Assembly (NCBI GenBank): GCA_003140075.1
Contig: PLIO01000211.1
Coordinates: 69,561 to 117,381 of the forward strand
Source of the DNA: Acidobacteriaceae bacterium
GTDB taxonomy: Bacteria > Acidobacteriota > Terriglobia > Terriglobales > Acidobacteriaceae
DNA: 47,821 bases
Reading direction: 5' to 3'
Part shown: one piece after another, positions 25,637 to 33,893 of the stretch
Numbering within the stretch: the stretch's first letter is position 1
How the letters are laid out: every line of letters starts with the position of its first letter
Notes under the pieces: generated by a model
What the model was told of the DNA's origin: nothing
The model's database searches: none
What the model saw: the letters and a program-made list of their open reading frames with translations, nothing else
Program-made: the position numbers and the translations under genes

Positions 25637-28600
25637 ATGTCTGAAGTCCTCACAAAGGCTCGGCGCAAGCAACTTCTGGAATCTTATTTCCGGACTCAGT
25701 TGGAGTCTGCCTCGGAGCGGCCGTCGCAGATCACGCCTCGCGCTTCAGGGGCAGCGATGCCTCTCACCTTTGCGCAGCAGCAACTCTGGCTGCACGCGCA
25801 ACTCGCACCCAATACTGCGCTCTACAACGAACCTCTCACCGTCCGGCACCGCGGGCCGCTCAATGTGTCCGTTCTGGAGCGCGCCTTCACCGAAATCGTC
25901 CGCCGCCACGAGGCTTGGCGCACCACGTTTCCCGTGATTGATGGCGAACCCGCGCAGCGTGTGCTGTCCTCTTTTCCTGTAGAACTGCGGGAGATCGATC
26001 TGCGTGCGCTGTCTTCCGCCGAGCGTGAAAATGAAGCCACGCGCATCGCGACCGCGGATGCCCGCCTTCCCTTCGACTTGGCCGGCGGTCCTTTATTCCG
26101 CGCCAAACTCGTCCGGTTGGACGAAGAGGAACATCGCCTTTACGTCACTCTCCATCACCTCATCTTCGATGGCTACAGCGGCTATCGCGTTTTCCTGCCC
26201 GAACTCGTCGCTCTTTATGATGCGTTCTCTCAGGGGCAGGAATCGCCGCTGCCCGAGCTGCCTTTTCAATTCGGCGATTACGCTCTTTCGCAACGAGAGT
26301 GGATGCAGGCTCCTGCCCTCGAACCCCACATGCAGTACTGGCGCAAACAGTTAAGCGGACCGTTGCCTTCGCTGCACCTGCCTTTGTCCAATCCTGCGCC
26401 GGCGATCCAGACCTTCGGAGGCGCCATGCATTCGGTCTCGCTGCCGTTGGCCTTGAGCGAGTCCTTGCGTGAGCTGTGCCGGCAAGAGGGCGTTACTTTG
26501 TTCATGGCCCTGCTGGCGGCTTTTCAGGTTCTGCTCTGCCGCTATAGCGGACAAGAAGACATTCTGGCCGGAAGCAACACCGCCGGCCGCCGCTATCCGG
26601 GCAGCGAAAAGCTGCTGGGTTATTTCCTGAATACCGTACCTTTGCGCACCGATCTTTCCGGCGATCCCACTTTCCGCGAAGTGCTCGATCGCGTGCGCGG
26701 CGTCACGCTTGACGCGCTGTCGCACGAGGAAGTCCCGCTCGATCGCCTGGTCGCTGAACTGCAGCCCGAGCGCGATCCGAACCGTAATCCTCTGTTTCAA
26801 ATCTTGTTCTCGCTGGAACCGCCAGTCTCGCCGGTTTCACCGGAGTGGGATCTGACTTGCATCGAAGTCGAAACCGGCGCCACCAAGTTCGAGCTTTGCC
26901 TGGTGCTGGACGACCGCGCCGATGGCCTTCTCTGCCGCCTGATCTACAACACCGCTCTGTTTGACGCTGGGATGATCAGCCGAATGGCCGGACATTGGCA
27001 AACTCTGCTGGAGAATATCGCAGCCGGCCCCGGGCAGCGCATCAGCGAATTCCCCATGCTGACTCCAGCCGAGCGTCAGCAGATTCTGGTGGAATGGAAC
27101 GACACCGCATCGCCCTACACTCCCGTGCCAGTGCATGAACTATTCCACGAATCAGCGCTCACGAAGCCCCGCGCGACTGCGGTGCGCTGCGGAAACCAGG
27201 AATCGGCCTACAGCGAACTCGACCAACGATCCGCGCGACTCGCGCACATCTTGCAGACCATGGGAGTTCGGCCCAACGTTCCCGTCGCTCTTTGTCTTGA
27301 TCGTTCTCTAGAAATGATCGTCGGCATTCTCGCCGTTCTCAAGGCCGGAGGCTGCTACGTTCCGCTTGATCCCACGAATCCACGCCACCGCCTGGAATCG
27401 ATTCTCGAGGATTGCCGGCCCAAGGTGCTGCTCACCCAGCGAAATCCCTTAGGCGCCGCGTTATCTGCGAAAGTCCCGACCATCTTCATGGATCAGCCTT
27501 TGCCAGAAACGCCTTCGCCCGAAGGGGAAAGCGTGCGCAATGCGCCGGTCCCTGCGCAGAGTTCTCATCCGGACGATCTCGCCTACATTCTTTACACATC
27601 CGGTTCCACCGGCACTCCGAAGGGCGTACAGATCACGCATCGTAACCTCTCCTGCTCTACTCACGCGCGCCTGAGCTACTACAAGGATTCTCCCGAAAGA
27701 TTTCTGCTGCTATCCTCCTATGCTTTCGATAGTTCGGTGGCGGGCATCTTCCACACGCTGACTACCGGGGGGACGCTGGTGATCCCGTCCGCGGAGTTCC
27801 GCTGGGAAACGGAGCAACTCATCAGCCTGATCTTTGAAAATAAGATCACGCATACGCTGACCTTTCCCAGTCTCTACGGCGAAGTACTGGATGGCGGCGA
27901 TGCTGGCAGCGGAAAAGACCGGCTGAGCTCGCTTCGCTCGGTCATCGTGGCCGGCGAGGCGTGTCCTCGGCAACTGGTGAACCTGCACTACGAGATTCTG
28001 CCGCAGGCGTCTCTATTCAATGAATATGGCCCCACTGAGGCCACCGTATGGAGCACGGTCTTCGAATGCGAACCGGGTGGAAATGAGAGCAGTGTACCCA
28101 TCGGCCGTCCGATTGCCAACGCCCGTGTTTATCTTCTCGACCGCCGCATGCAACCGGTCCCCGTGGGAGTTCCAGGGGAACTCTATGTCGGCGGTGAAGC
28201 CGTTGCACAGGGATATCTGAATCAAGCGACTCTCACCGAGAAGGCCTTCGTTCCCGACTGCTTCTCGTCGAACTCTGAATCCAGACTGTATCGGACTGGC
28301 GACCTGGCTCGATACCTGCCCAGCGGGGACATCGAATTCCTCGGGCGCAGTGATTTGCAGGTAAAGATCAGGGGACTGCGCGTCGAGCTGGATGAGATCG
28401 AAACAGCTTTGAGTCAGTATCCGGCCGTGCGTGAAGTGGCTGTAGTCAACAGGATTCAACGTTCGGGAGATTCCGTGCTGGCAGCCTTTCTGGTGGCGCA
28501 CTCGCAGGAGTCCACTTCCGCCTCCGAGTTGCGTGCCTTTCTTAGAACGCGGCTGCCGGCATACATGATTCCTTCGACCTTCCACTTGCTCGATTCGTTG

Positions 28601-29716
28601 CCGCGAACTTCGAATGGCAAAGTTGACCGGCAGAAGCTGGTGTCGATGGAAGTCCTGGCGCCGGAACCGGCAGACGAAATCAGCGGTCCGCGCAACGAAG
28701 TCGAGCGGCGACTGCTGGCAATCTGGAAAGATGTCCTCAAGACATCGAGCGACGATGTCAATCAGGATTTCTTTGAACTCGGTGGGCATTCGCTTTTGGC
28801 GGCGCGACTGCTGGTGCGCATCGAAAAAGAATTCCGCACAAGTCTATCGCTGGCCTTCATCTTCCAGTCGCCGACCATCGCGCAAATGGCGGAGGCGCTA
28901 CGTGTAGCCCGCCAGTCGCTGCGCGACCGCGCCATCATACCCATCCAGCAGAACGGCTCGCTTGCTCCACTGTTCTGGGTGCGCGGCGGCCCGCGCTTCC
29001 GGTTGCTGGCGCAGAAGCTCGGACTGAATCGGCCTTTTCTGGGCGTCGATCTACCCTACGCCGACGGCATCAAGCTGCCCATGCCGCATCGCCTGGAAGA
29101 CATCGCCGCTTATCTTGTAAAAGCCATACGCGAAGTGCAGCCTAACGGCCCCTACTATCTTGCGGGTCTATGCGTGAATGCCGTGATTGCCTACGAGATT
29201 GCGCAGCAACTCCTGCGCCAGGGAGAGTCGGTGGCACTGCTTGCCATGCTCGACGCGCACAATCACGCTTACTACAAGCACCCTTTCAAGGACGGCCGCT
29301 ACACCGCGCGTATCAAGTACCATCTCGCCAACCTTCTGCGCATGGATTCCAGTGAGACTTCGGCCTACCTGCGCGACCGTTTGGACGAAGCTCGCCGCAA
29401 GATCGAGCGCATCACCTGGCGTCTTACCGCCGATCGCGAAGGGCACACCGACGATTTTCGAAATACGGATTCCATCGTTCATCCTGCGTTCAGTCAATAC
29501 GAGCCGCAACCCTATCCGGGAAAGATCGTCCTTCTGCAGTCGAGCGAGTGGCCGAAGAGCCCATATTTTGATTTCAAGCTGGGGTGGGAAGATCTCGCGG
29601 GCGGAATCGACTTCTATCGGATTGCGGGAGACCACGCGTACATGTTCGACCAGCCCAATGTCGAGGCCGTGGCGCAAACCTTGGATGCTTACTTGGAAAA
29701 CTCCCGAGCTTCATGA
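25637..29716 (+). CDS. NRPS module C-A-PCP-TE with cysteine-type thioesterase
   Basis: This 1359-residue protein has a C domain (about 40-470; HHLIFDG at 173-179, active-site His intact), an A domain (about 490-1020; YILYTSGSTGTPKGV, YAFDSSVAGIFHTL, NEYGPTEATVW, SNGKVDR), a PCP (FELGGHSLLAARL, Ser1052) and a thioesterase (about 1100-1350). The thioesterase motif is AGLCVNAVIAYEIA, with Cys1179 where serine is usual; GDHAYMF supplies the likely catalytic His. The pocket reads D-S-A-L-I-A-E-V-W-K, which I cannot assign. It has the only C domain in the locus, so it probably joins acyl groups carried on the other proteins. I chose ATG 25637 by homology to C-domain starts; its ribosome site is weak. 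Confidence 0.88.
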   Translation: MSEVLTKARRKQLLESYFRTQLESASERPSQITPRASGAAMPLTFAQQQLWLHAQLAPNTALYNEPLTVRHRGPLNVSVLERAFTEIVRRHEAWRTTFPVIDGEPAQRVLSSFPVELREIDLRALSSAERENEATRIATADARLPFDLAGGPLFRAKLVRLDEEEHRLYVTLHHLIFDGYSGYRVFLPELVALYDAFSQGQESPLPELPFQFGDYALSQREWMQAPALEPHMQYWRKQLSGPLPSLHLPLSNPAPAIQTFGGAMHSVSLPLALSESLRELCRQEGVTLFMALLAAFQVLLCRYSGQEDILAGSNTAGRRYPGSEKLLGYFLNTVPLRTDLSGDPTFREVLDRVRGVTLDALSHEEVPLDRLVAELQPERDPNRNPLFQILFSLEPPVSPVSPEWDLTCIEVETGATKFELCLVLDDRADGLLCRLIYNTALFDAGMISRMAGHWQTLLENIAAGPGQRISEFPMLTPAERQQILVEWNDTASPYTPVPVHELFHESALTKPRATAVRCGNQESAYSELDQRSARLAHILQTMGVRPNVPVALCLDRSLEMIVGILAVLKAGGCYVPLDPTNPRHRLESILEDCRPKVLLTQRNPLGAALSAKVPTIFMDQPLPETPSPEGESVRNAPVPAQSSHPDDLAYILYTSGSTGTPKGVQITHRNLSCSTHARLSYYKDSPERFLLLSSYAFDSSVAGIFHTLTTGGTLVIPSAEFRWETEQLISLIFENKITHTLTFPSLYGEVLDGGDAGSGKDRLSSLRSVIVAGEACPRQLVNLHYEILPQASLFNEYGPTEATVWSTVFECEPGGNESSVPIGRPIANARVYLLDRRMQPVPVGVPGELYVGGEAVAQGYLNQATLTEKAFVPDCFSSNSESRLYRTGDLARYLPSGDIEFLGRSDLQVKIRGLRVELDEIETALSQYPAVREVAVVNRIQRSGDSVLAAFLVAHSQESTSASELRAFLRTRLPAYMIPSTFHLLDSLPRTSNGKVDRQKLVSMEVLAPEPADEISGPRNEVERRLLAIWKDVLKTSSDDVNQDFFELGGHSLLAARLLVRIEKEFRTSLSLAFIFQSPTIAQMAEALRVARQSLRDRAIIPIQQNGSLAPLFWVRGGPRFRLLAQKLGLNRPFLGVDLPYADGIKLPMPHRLEDIAAYLVKAIREVQPNGPYYLAGLCVNAVIAYEIAQQLLRQGESVALLAMLDAHNHAYYKHPFKDGRYTARIKYHLANLLRMDSSETSAYLRDRLDEARRKIERITWRLTADREGHTDDFRNTDSIVHPAFSQYEPQPYPGKIVLLQSSEWPKSPYFDFKLGWEDLAGGIDFYRIAGDHAYMFDQPNVEAVAQTLDAYLENSRAS

Positions 29717-29902
29717 CTCGCGCAGTTTGTGGGCCCCCGACCGCAACTAGATAAGCCCTGCACGCTTGTTTTCGTGCTTTCAGAGGTTCAAATCGGATAC
29801 CTGCTGCGGCGGCAGCGAATTCCAGGATTTGTACGAGCCTGTAAGTATTTATGAATCAATAGATTACATGGATTTGTGCAAGTAGGAGTCTTTCTTCTCT
29901 AA

Positions 29903-29932
29903 GCTTTTTGACCACTTGCAGGATTATGCAGG
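29903..29932 (+). promoter_or_regulatory. Candidate operator, copy 2
   Basis: GCTTTTTGACCA followed by CTTGCA-GGATTA-TGCAGG mirrors the perfect dyad upstream of the NusG-like gene (10739-10767), with one mismatch in the right arm. An extra CTTGCA at 29943-29948 and a TGCAAG at 29876-29881 may be further half-sites. The dyad is about 80 bases before the C-run, compared with about 100 in copy 1, consistent with an upstream activator site. Confidence 0.5.
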
Positions 29933-30099
29933 CGCAGATATTCTTGCAGCAATTGGGGCGGTCTTTATGGTCACCCCTTCGCTGAGACGCTGTAGAAGTA
30001 ACCCCCCAACAAATCAAGCACTACCACGAGTTACGCGAACTCTTTTGACCGTCTTTTTTGATTTCCGTGGGACGGTTGTTCCAGGCTCTTGTGACCCAA

Positions 30100-30146
30100 G
30101 GTCGCTGAATGTGACTGAGAGGGCGGAGCTGTAGCTCGAGCTCTGC
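30100..30146 (+). promoter_or_regulatory. Conserved leader element with hairpin, copy 2
   Basis: It contains the identical 20-mer TGTGACTGAGAGGGCGGAGC at 30110-30129. Its 3' end forms an 8-bp stem: GCGGAGCT (30123-30130) with AGCTCTGC (30139-30146), one G-U pair, loop GTAGCTCG. Copy 1 pairs the same conserved arm with a differently placed partner, so the pairing is kept while sequence and loop differ. Confidence 0.6.
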
Positions 30147-30172
30147 AGGGAGCTGAAAGGTTTTCCTTTTTT
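30139..30172 (+). promoter_or_regulatory. Possible attenuator with competing hairpins
   Basis: AGCTCT (30139-30144) can instead pair with GGAGCT (30149-30154), which would destroy the hairpin at 30123-30146. A short AAAGG-TTTT-CCTTT hairpin (30156-30169) followed by TTT then resembles a weak intrinsic terminator. The arrangement would suit antitermination control, but the stems are short and no folding calculation was possible. Confidence 0.35.
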
Positions 30173-30245
30173 ACCTGTTTCCGGAGACTTACAATTGTTG
30201 ATCGACATGGGATCGAAGAAGTAACCATTCTTGGAGGCCAGTGGC

Positions 30246-30962
30246 ATGAAGACGTTCGTCGGTTTTGTGTTGGGATTTTTTTTGCTGACAGCGGCATTGC
30301 TGTCGGCGCAGCAAGGGACCGCGGAGCCTGTCGCCAAATTGGCGAGCTCGGACGCAACCCCCGACACCGCGTCACAACCCAGCGCTCCACAACTGCAGCA
30401 GCGCGATTCGCGCTATCACCTGGCGGCGGGCGATACCTTCGACGTTTCCTTTGAACTGAGCCCTGAATTTAATCAGTCCGTGGTCGTGCAGCCGGATGGA
30501 TACGTAACGCTCAAGGCTGTGGGAGACGTGAAAGTAACGGGCCAGACGGTTCCGGAGTTGACCCAAACTCTGCGCACAGCTTACGGAAAAATGTTGAACG
30601 ATCCTTTGATCGTGGTCGCTCTCAAGGACTTTGAGAAGCCGTATTTCGTCGCCGACGGTCAGGTTGCCCATCCCGGCAAGTACGACATGCGGGGCGCAGT
30701 TACGTTAACCCAGGCAGTTGCGATCGCGGGTGGTTTCACCGACGCCGCCAAGCACTCGCAAGTGCTCTTGTTCCGCCGCGTCAACGACCAGTGGCTTTCG
30801 GCAAAGATTTTCAACATCAAGGACATGGAAAAGCGGCGCGACCTGCATGAGGATCCCACCCTTCATCCCGGGGATATGGTGATCGTGCCCAAGAACGCGC
30901 TTTCCAAGATCAAGCCCTTTATTCCCAATTCCGGGCTGGGAGCGTACAGGCAGATCGACTAA
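30246..30962 (+). CDS. Wza-like polysaccharide export protein (Poly_export + SLBB)
   Basis: This 238-residue protein has a signal peptide (MKTFVGFVLGFFLLTAALLSAQQ). A polysaccharide-export domain follows (about 58-140: YHLAAGDTFDVSFELSPEFNQSVVVQPDGYVTLKAVGDVKVTGQTVPELTQTL) and then an SLBB-type soluble-ligand domain (about 145-225: YFVADGQVAHPGKYDMRGAVTLTQAVAIAGGF...LHPGDMVIVP). It would form or gate the outer-membrane or periplasmic channel for EPS. No lipobox cysteine is seen, so it may be periplasmic rather than a lipoprotein like E. coli Wza. The start is ATG 30246, 9 bases after GGAGG. It is first in the EPS export block behind the conserved leader. Confidence 0.9.
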   Translation: MKTFVGFVLGFFLLTAALLSAQQGTAEPVAKLASSDATPDTASQPSAPQLQQRDSRYHLAAGDTFDVSFELSPEFNQSVVVQPDGYVTLKAVGDVKVTGQTVPELTQTLRTAYGKMLNDPLIVVALKDFEKPYFVADGQVAHPGKYDMRGAVTLTQAVAIAGGFTDAAKHSQVLLFRRVNDQWLSAKIFNIKDMEKRRDLHEDPTLHPGDMVIVPKNALSKIKPFIPNSGLGAYRQID

Positions 30963-31026
30963 GCGGTGGCGGCGGACGAGCACGACTCGTTTCCCTGGAT
31001 TGCGAAGCAGACCACAGGAGATTGAA

Positions 31027-32640
31027 ATGACAGAACCATCATTTACCACGACCAACACAGGCGGCTTCAACTTCACGCTGCGCGATTTGTTCAGCATCGG
31101 CTTCCGCCACAAGCGGTCCTTCCTGCTGTGTTTCTGCGGAATCTTCGCGGGCAGCCTGGTCGCCATGTTCATGGTCCCGCCCACCTACGAGTCGAAGAGT
31201 CAAATCCTGGTTACGCGCGAGCGCGTGGACCCGGCCGTCAGCGCGGAGAAAAACGATCTCACGCAAGTGCGAGAGGACGTCACGGAAGAAGAGATCAACT
31301 CCGAAGCCGCTCTCATTACCAGTGAAGACGTCCTGCGTAAGGCTGTCACGGATTCTGGCCTGCAAGATCGCAAATCCACGTTCTCATTCATTTTGAACGG
31401 ACAGAACCAGGATGTGAAAATCTCGCGGGCGATCGACAAGCTGCGCGCGCATCTTGTCGTGGAACCGCTCAAAAAGACCAATGTCATTCAGCTTACCTAC
31501 ACGGCGCACGACCCGAAATTCGCCGCGCTGGTGTTGAACAATGTGGTGAACGCCTACGTTGAGAAGCACGTCTCGATTCACCGTCCCGCCGGGCAGTTGG
31601 CGTTCTTCGACGAAGAAACCAACCGCTATAAGCAGGAGCTGGATCAGGCTGAAGGCCAACTCAAAACCTTCTCCCAGGAGCAAGGCGGAGTCGCACCGCA
31701 AATCTCTCGTGACATCACCCTGCAGAAGCTGAATGAATTTGCCGCTTCCCTCGAGTCAACTCGGGCGGAAATGGCTGCGACCGAGCAGAAGATTGCCAAT
31801 CTTGAGAAGCAAGCGGGTTCGACTCCGGATCGCCTGACTACATCGGTACGCGAAACCGATTCCGAGGGCGTCCAGCAACAGTTGAAAACTACTCTGCTCA
31901 CCCTGGAACTGAAGCGCACCGAACTGCTCACCAAGTATCAGCCGGGATACCGCCTGGTGCAGGAAGTCGACAAACAGATTGCCGATACCCGCGCCGCCAT
32001 TGCGACCGAAGAAGCCAAGCCAATGAAAGAGCAAACCACGGATCGCAACCCGACTTACGCCTGGATTAACGAGGAACTGGCCAAGGCCAAGTCCGATTAC
32101 AGCGGCCTGCAGGCGCGCGCCGCAGCCACGCAGGCCATCGTCGCCCTCTACCAGACAAAGGCTCAGAAGCTCGAAGAGACCGGGCTGGTGCAACAGGATC
32201 TGCTGCGCGAAGCCAAGGCCAACGAAGACAACTACCTCCTCTACTTGCACAAGCGTGAAGAAGCCCGCATTGAAGAGGCTCTCGATCGCACCCGCATTCT
32301 GAATGTCGGCATGGTTGAACAGCCCACGGTTCCGATCTCCCCGGCACGCTCCGCGATGGTTCTTGGTCTGATTGGCTTGCTCCTGGCGTCGACCGTAAGT
32401 ATTGGTCTGGTATTTACCCAGGAGTACCTCGATTCTTCATTCCGCACCCCGGCCGAAGTCCTCTCCGAACTTCGAATTCCTGTCCTGGCCTCCGTTCCGT
32501 TGTATGGAAACGGCAATGGCAACGGAAACGGGAGTCACGGGGTCAACGGGAACGGCAACGGAACCCATCACGATGCCGCTCCGGTTACGGACCAGCCCGG
32601 TGTTGGCTCCGAACCTGACAACTTCCACCAGCAGCGGTAG
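31027..32640 (+). CDS. Wzz-type chain-length regulator (GNVR family) without kinase domain
   Basis: This 537-residue co-polymerase has a first membrane helix at about 30-50 (SFLLCFCGIFAGSLVAMFMV), a Wzz domain (YESKSQILVTRERVDP), a long periplasmic coiled coil (about 190-410, rich in Glu, Gln and Lys), a GNVR-like junction and a second membrane helix near 440-465 (MVLGLIGLLLASTVSIGLVFTQEYLD). It governs chain length and links the Wzy polymerase to export. It ends at a Gly/Asn/His-rich repeat (GNGNGNGNGSHGVNGNGNG) instead of a tyrosine kinase, so the CpsD-like protein at 12138 may be the partner. AGGAGA lies before the ATG at 31027. Confidence 0.88.
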   Translation: MTEPSFTTTNTGGFNFTLRDLFSIGFRHKRSFLLCFCGIFAGSLVAMFMVPPTYESKSQILVTRERVDPAVSAEKNDLTQVREDVTEEEINSEAALITSEDVLRKAVTDSGLQDRKSTFSFILNGQNQDVKISRAIDKLRAHLVVEPLKKTNVIQLTYTAHDPKFAALVLNNVVNAYVEKHVSIHRPAGQLAFFDEETNRYKQELDQAEGQLKTFSQEQGGVAPQISRDITLQKLNEFAASLESTRAEMAATEQKIANLEKQAGSTPDRLTTSVRETDSEGVQQQLKTTLLTLELKRTELLTKYQPGYRLVQEVDKQIADTRAAIATEEAKPMKEQTTDRNPTYAWINEELAKAKSDYSGLQARAAATQAIVALYQTKAQKLEETGLVQQDLLREAKANEDNYLLYLHKREEARIEEALDRTRILNVGMVEQPTVPISPARSAMVLGLIGLLLASTVSIGLVFTQEYLDSSFRTPAEVLSELRIPVLASVPLYGNGNGNGNGSHGVNGNGNGTHHDAAPVTDQPGVGSEPDNFHQQR

Positions 32641-32670
32641 AGACTAAGCCGCGCGACAGAGGACTCGGGA

Positions 32671-33786
32671 ATGTTTTTAAGCTACTACGGATTGCGGGAA
32701 CAGCCATTTGGGGTCACTCCGGACCCGCGCTTTCTCTACCTCAGTCCAGCCCACCGGGAGGCGTTAGCTTCCATGGTTTACGGCATCGAGGCGGGCCGCG
32801 GTTTTATCGGTCTGATCGCGCCTCCGGGCATGGGCAAAACTACCTTGCTGTTCCATCTGCTCGAGAAATTCCGCTCTTCCGCACGGACCGCCTTTTTATT
32901 CCAGACGCAATGCAACTCGCGGGAATTCATGCGCTTCCTGCTGGCCGAGCTGGGTTACGAAAGCGACGACCGCGATTTCGTGCGCATGCACGAGGAGTTC
33001 AATAACCGCCTGCTGCAGGAAGCGCGCGCCGGTAATCGCTTCATCGTCGTCATCGACGAAGCCCAGAATCTGGACCCGTCGGTGCTTGAGACTGTGCGGT
33101 TGCTCTCCGACTTCGAAACTCCGCGCGCCAAGCTGATGCAGATCATTCTCGCCGGCCAACCCGAACTGGCCGACAAACTGGCCCGGCCCGGCATGATTCA
33201 GCTTCGGCAACGGGTTTCGCTGGTAACCGGACTGAAGCCGCTCTCCTTCGAAGAGACCAACAAATATATTCAGCACCGTCTGCGCGCCGTCGGCTATTCG
33301 GGCGGTCCCATGTTTACGCCCGATGCCCTGGTGCGCGTTTCAGATTTTACTTCCGGCATCCCACGCAATATCAATAACCTCTGCTTTAACTGTTTGTCGC
33401 TGGGATGTGCTCTGCAGAAGAAGGTCATTGACAGCGAAATAGTGGACGAGGTCATCGCAGATCTCGATATTACGCAGCACACTTCGCAAGCTGTGCACAG
33501 TTCCGCGGGATATGGTTCCGTGGGACATGGACCGGGAGTGGCACAGGTTTTCGCTGAGGATCCCGTCTCTACGGCGGCGCCGCTGAATGACTCGATCGGA
33601 TACACCCCCGGCTCAAACGGTCGGACCGGGAACCTCGGCGGAAACGGTTACAAGCACCAGTCTGTTCTAAGCCCCGCCGAGGCCAAAGCCTACATGCAAC
33701 AGGTTGCCGCGCAATTGCAGGGTTTCAGCCGGGCGGTCGGCGACTTTGCCGCCGGACGCAAGGCGCCGGACAACGGTATCGGGTAG
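32671..33786 (+). CDS. ExeA/GspA-like AAA ATPase of EPS locus (XrtA-associated type)
   Basis: This 371-residue ATPase opens with FLSYYGLREQPFGVTPDPRFLYLSPAHREAL, the signature of ExeA-type and XrtA/PEP-CTERM-associated ATPases. The Walker A motif is APPGMGKTT (50-58), Walker B is FIVVIDEAQNL, and a sensor/arginine region LRQRVSLVTGLKPLSFEETNKYI follows. A GIPRNINNLC segment marks the C-terminal lid. The last 90 residues are Gly/Ser/His-rich and look disordered. In related EPS loci such ATPases sit beside Wzz, and are thought to energise or regulate assembly. No exosortase or PEP-CTERM substrate is seen in the window. Confidence 0.85.
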   Translation: MFLSYYGLREQPFGVTPDPRFLYLSPAHREALASMVYGIEAGRGFIGLIAPPGMGKTTLLFHLLEKFRSSARTAFLFQTQCNSREFMRFLLAELGYESDDRDFVRMHEEFNNRLLQEARAGNRFIVVIDEAQNLDPSVLETVRLLSDFETPRAKLMQIILAGQPELADKLARPGMIQLRQRVSLVTGLKPLSFEETNKYIQHRLRAVGYSGGPMFTPDALVRVSDFTSGIPRNINNLCFNCLSLGCALQKKVIDSEIVDEVIADLDITQHTSQAVHSSAGYGSVGHGPGVAQVFAEDPVSTAAPLNDSIGYTPGSNGRTGNLGGNGYKHQSVLSPAEAKAYMQQVAAQLQGFSRAVGDFAAGRKAPDNGIG

Positions 33787-33893
33787 TTCGATGAAATTGT
33801 GCAGCTTCGTGAAGTTGTTTGTCGATTTTCCTCAAGCCCCCATAACTGTCTAAAGTTCTTATCCAGAAGTCGTAATTCCCAGGAGTCGCCTCA

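Larger units (their letters stand above)
29717..30245 (+). promoter_or_regulatory. Long leader of the EPS export block (leader 2)
   Basis: These 529 bases hold no credible gene. A weak hairpin followed by TTT (GCACG/CGTGC, 29760-29777) may end the NRPS transcript. Four half-sites related to TGCAAG/CTTGCA occur at 29876, 29915, 29927 and 29943. A C6AA tract lies at 30002, and the conserved block at 30100-30131 begins its TGTGACTGAG core 108 bases later, as in leader 1. Possible alternative hairpins and a weak attenuator follow. GGAGG at 30232-30236 serves the next gene. Confidence 0.65.

Noticed and set aside
32505-32570. Tandem DNA repeat or CRISPR-like array in the Wzz gene
   Set aside because: The AACGGCAATGG-type repeats encode a Gly/Asn tail in frame and have no repeat-spacer structure.
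32671-33786. Complete exosortase/PEP-CTERM system
   Set aside because: The ATPase is of the XrtA-associated type, but no exosortase and no PEP-CTERM tail is present in the window.
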